Source of the DNA: Homarus americanus
Lineage: Eukaryota > Arthropoda > Malacostraca > Decapoda > Nephropidae
Assembly (NCBI RefSeq): GCF_018991925.1
Contig: NW_024720711.1
Location: 2,166,940-2,230,939, forward strand
DNA length: 64,000 nt
Reading direction: 5' to 3'
The notes under the pieces are model-generated. The model searched no databases. It had not been told where the DNA came from and worked only from the letters and a program-made list of their open reading frames with translations. This document shows, piece after piece, positions 61,431 through 64,000 of this stretch. The translations under genes and the position numbers were made by a program. Each line of letters starts with the position of its first letter. The first letter of the stretch is position 1.

Positions 61431-62946
61431 CTTGTCAGGATGGAGATAAGCTGACGTTCTGTACTTGTGATAAAATGCTTGACGTTCTGTGCTTTCAGAC
61501 AGAGATAAGCTGACGTTCTGTACTTGTTGTGATAGAGGAGATAAGCTGACGTTCTGTACTTGTCAGGATACAGGAGATAAGCTGACGTTCTGTACTTAGC
61601 CAGATACAGGAGATAAGCTGACGTTCTGTACTTGTCAGGATACAGGATAAGCTGACGTTCTGTACTTGTCAGGATACAGAGATAAGCTGACGTTCTGTAC
61701 TTGGTTGTGATACAGGAGATAAGCTGACGTTCTGTACTTGCAAGATACAGGAGATAAGCTGACTGTTCTGTACTTGTCAGATACAGGAGATAAGCTGACG
61801 TTCTGTACTTGTCAGGATACAGGAGATAAGCTGACGTTCTGTACTTGGTTGTGATACAGGAAATAAGCTGACGTTCTGTACTTGTCAGGATGCAGGAGAG
61901 ATAAGCTGACGTTCTGTACTTGTTAGATAGGAGAGATAAGCTGGATTGCCTTACTTTGCTGAGATGCAGGAGATAAGCCTGACGTTCTGTACTTGTCAGA
62001 TGCAGGAGATAAGCTGACGTTCTGTGCTTGTCAGGATACAGGAGATAAGCTGACGTTCTGTACTTGCTCGGGATAGAGGAGATAAGCTGACGTTCTGTAC
62101 TTGTCAGGATAGAGGAGATAAGCTGACGTTCTGTACTCTTGTCAGATACAGGAGATAAGCTGACGTTCTGTGCTTGTCAGATGCAGGAGAAGCTGACGTT
62201 CTGTACTTGTCAGATAGAGGAGATAAGCTGACGTTCTGTACTTGTCAGGATGCAGGAGATAAGCTGACGTTCTGTACTTGTCAGGATGCAGGAGATAAGC
62301 TGACGTTCTGTGCTTGTCGGGATAGAGGAGATAAGCTGACGTTCTACTTGTCAGATACAGAGATAAGCCGACGTTCTGTTCAGGATGGGAGATAAGCTGA
62401 CGTTCTGTACTTGTCAGATAGAGAGATAATGACGTTCTGAATTGTGATGCAGGAGATAAGCTGATGTTCTGTTCTTGTCAGGATGCAGGAGATAAGCTGA
62501 CGTTCTGTGCTTGTTGTGATACAGGAGATAAGCTGACGTTCTGTACTTTCGTCAGGATACAGGAGATAAGCTGACGTTCTGTAATTTGTCAGGATACAGG
62601 AGATAAGCTGACGTTCTGTGCTTGTCAGGATGCAGGAGATAGTCTGACGTTCTGTACTTGTCAGGATACAGGAGATAAGCTGACGTTCTGTACTTGTCAG
62701 GATGCAGGAGATAAGCTGACGTTCTGTACTTGTCAGGATACAGGAAATAAGCTGACGTTCTGTACTTGTCAGGATAGAGGAGATAAGCTGACGTTCTGTA
62801 CTTGTCAGGATAGAGGAGATAAGCTGACGTTCTGTACTTGTCAGGATAGAGGAGATAAGCTGATGTTCTGTACTTGTCAGGATACAGGAGATAAGCTGAC
62901 GTTCTGTACTTGTCAGGATACAGGAGATAAGCTGACGTTCTGTACT
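61431..62946. repeat. 36-bp satellite, well-ordered part
   Basis: The unit is GACGTTCTGTACTTGTCAGG then ATACAGGAGATAAGCT, about 40 copies. Variants are ATGCAGG or ATAGAGG for ATACAGG, and TTGTGAT for TCAGGAT. The last dozen copies (62500-62946) are the cleanest. The period of 36 leaves frames open (the YRTSAYLLYPDK repeat), which is not a protein. Confidence 0.97.
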
Positions 62947-63027
62947 GTTTTGTCATAATTATATACTGTATTTTATCCGGTTGTTCGCCTTTTAGAATAT
63001 CTTGTATATAAATCTATTTCCTAATAT

Positions 63028-63039
63028 TATTATTATTAT

Positions 63040-63129
<90 letters not shown>

Positions 63130-63352
63130 TCACCCTGACTTAAAATTCATTTTTAGCCGCTGCGAAATACTGGAGAGCCGAGTGTGACAGTGTTTTATAC
63201 TGACAACCTGGCCCTGTAGTGTAAGATATGTCTCGCGTTTATTTCCTCTTCCTCTCTCATTTTCTCTCTCACTCTCACTTTCATTCTCTCTATCACTCTA
63301 TCTGTTTCTCTATCTTTATTTAACATTCGTTTTAACTCTAACTTGTTCTCTT

Positions 63353-63405
<53 letters not shown>

Positions 63406-63410
63406 CAGAG
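63028..63410. repeat. (CA)n and (CT)n microsatellites
   Basis: TTA triplets at 63028-63043, CA run at 63044-63126, CT-rich DNA from 63245 with a CT run at 63356-63400. Confidence 0.97.
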
Positions 63411-63636
63411 TTACAGTAAATATTCTTGTCCTAGTCGTTCTAAATCTGGACGAACACATTTTTATGTTAACAAAAGCCGAGGTGAACGTTGTGTCTTTTT
63501 GCTAAGCGGCCGTCTCCAATCAATTATATATATTGAACGTCACCATTAAGTATGACATACACTGAGCTGTGAACGCAAGAGTCTCTTCATATACCAAGAT
63601 ACGTATATTTTGATAGCATTACATTCTGTCGGTCTC

Positions 63637-63960
63637 GAAACTTAAATGAAATCAGTTAAGGGTAATTTTATGTCTTCAGTTACGAGAAAATGATAAAATA
63701 AGTACATTTGACAATTCACCTTTGCGTCAAATCATAAGTGAGTTAATTAAATTTTTTCTTAATTCTGAAGTTATGAGAGCAATGTAATTTAAGTGCCGGT
63801 GATAATCTATCTTGTGTCGTAACTTAAGTGGGCCAGTTAAGCGCGTGTTTACGTCTCCAGGTACGGGGAAAATTTAACTTATATGTCGTAGGTTAAGTGA
63901 GCCAATTAAATACGTTATTACATCATTTCGTTTGTAGTTAAGGTTTAAATTAAGTACCTT
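63637..63960. repeat. tandem members of the TCTCCAGTTACGAGGAAAA dispersed repeat
   Basis: Three to four decayed units of about 85 to 100 bases, each with a TTAAGTGAGCCAATTAAATA-like phrase, then GTCTCCAGTTACGAGAAAAT, a TTTAA(C/T)TTA word and a TTTGATAATTC/GTGTCGTA phrase. Related single units lie at 15165-15250 and 30580-30645. Confidence 0.55.
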
Positions 63961-64000
63961 TGATACTTCGTCTCTGTGTCGTAGGGTGAGTGAGTGAGTC

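Noticed and set aside
62552..62956. 134-residue frame with a perfect YRTSAYLLYPDK repeat
   Set aside because: Product of the 36-bp satellite (12 codons per unit). It ends where the array ends.

Overview
The window looks like intronic and intergenic DNA from a large, repeat-rich arthropod genome. A decapod crustacean (crab, lobster or shrimp type) is the best guess. The reasons are very long GT/CA and GA microsatellites every kilobase or so, many TTAGG/CCTAA-type tracts (the arthropod telomere word) at interstitial positions, tRNA-derived SINEs, several short inverted-repeat DNA transposons, and an intron-rich gene encoding an arthropod-style two-pore-domain potassium channel. The organism is inferred, not proven.

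Only one gene can be supported: a two-pore-domain (K2P/TWIK-type) potassium channel on the minus strand. Three exons join in phase with GT-AG borders: 19632-19733 (end of the first pore loop and second membrane helix), 3899-4032 (basic cytosolic loop) and 749-1186 (third helix, second pore with TIGFGDL, fourth helix, start of the tail). A weak fourth exon candidate at 28937-28984 may encode the region before the first selectivity filter. The exon carrying the filter itself and the N-terminus were not found. The channel reading frame meets a TGA at 749-751 and then continues open, in the same frame and with coding-like codon use, for another 164 codons to a second TGA at 251-253. An AATAAA lies about 200 bases further on.

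The rest is repeats. From low to high coordinates: channel 3' end and last intron with partial duplicates of an exon border (1-4 kb); minisatellites, purine tracts and microsatellites (4-19 kb); the pore exon flanked on both sides by arrays resembling its own splice borders (19.4-21.2 kb); a truncated LINE reverse-transcriptase tail and a 2.2-kb GGT-rich array (22.7-25.4 kb); SINE, inverted-repeat elements and arrays (25.5-36 kb), including a decayed PIF/Harbinger-like element at 34.4-35.1 kb; a TTG-rich array (37.8-38.6 kb); mixed microsatellites (39-45 kb); nested inverted-repeat elements at 45.7-47.1 kb; a possible CRE/CCAAT promoter cluster near 47.8 kb; further arrays (48-57 kb); a 100-N gap at 57126-57225; and a 36-bp satellite (57.2-62.95 kb) that is regular on the far side and strongly scrambled toward the gap.

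The most unusual features are three. First, the channel stop codon looks bypassable. Second, a dispersed family of foldback elements has arms made of a variable number of 30-bp units around a TTAGG-like core. Third, tandem arrays repeatedly appear to be seeded from functional borders: transposon terminal repeats (11.0 and 46.5 kb) and exon splice junctions (3.3, 19.5 and 19.8 kb). No CRISPR array, rRNA or intact tRNA gene was seen.
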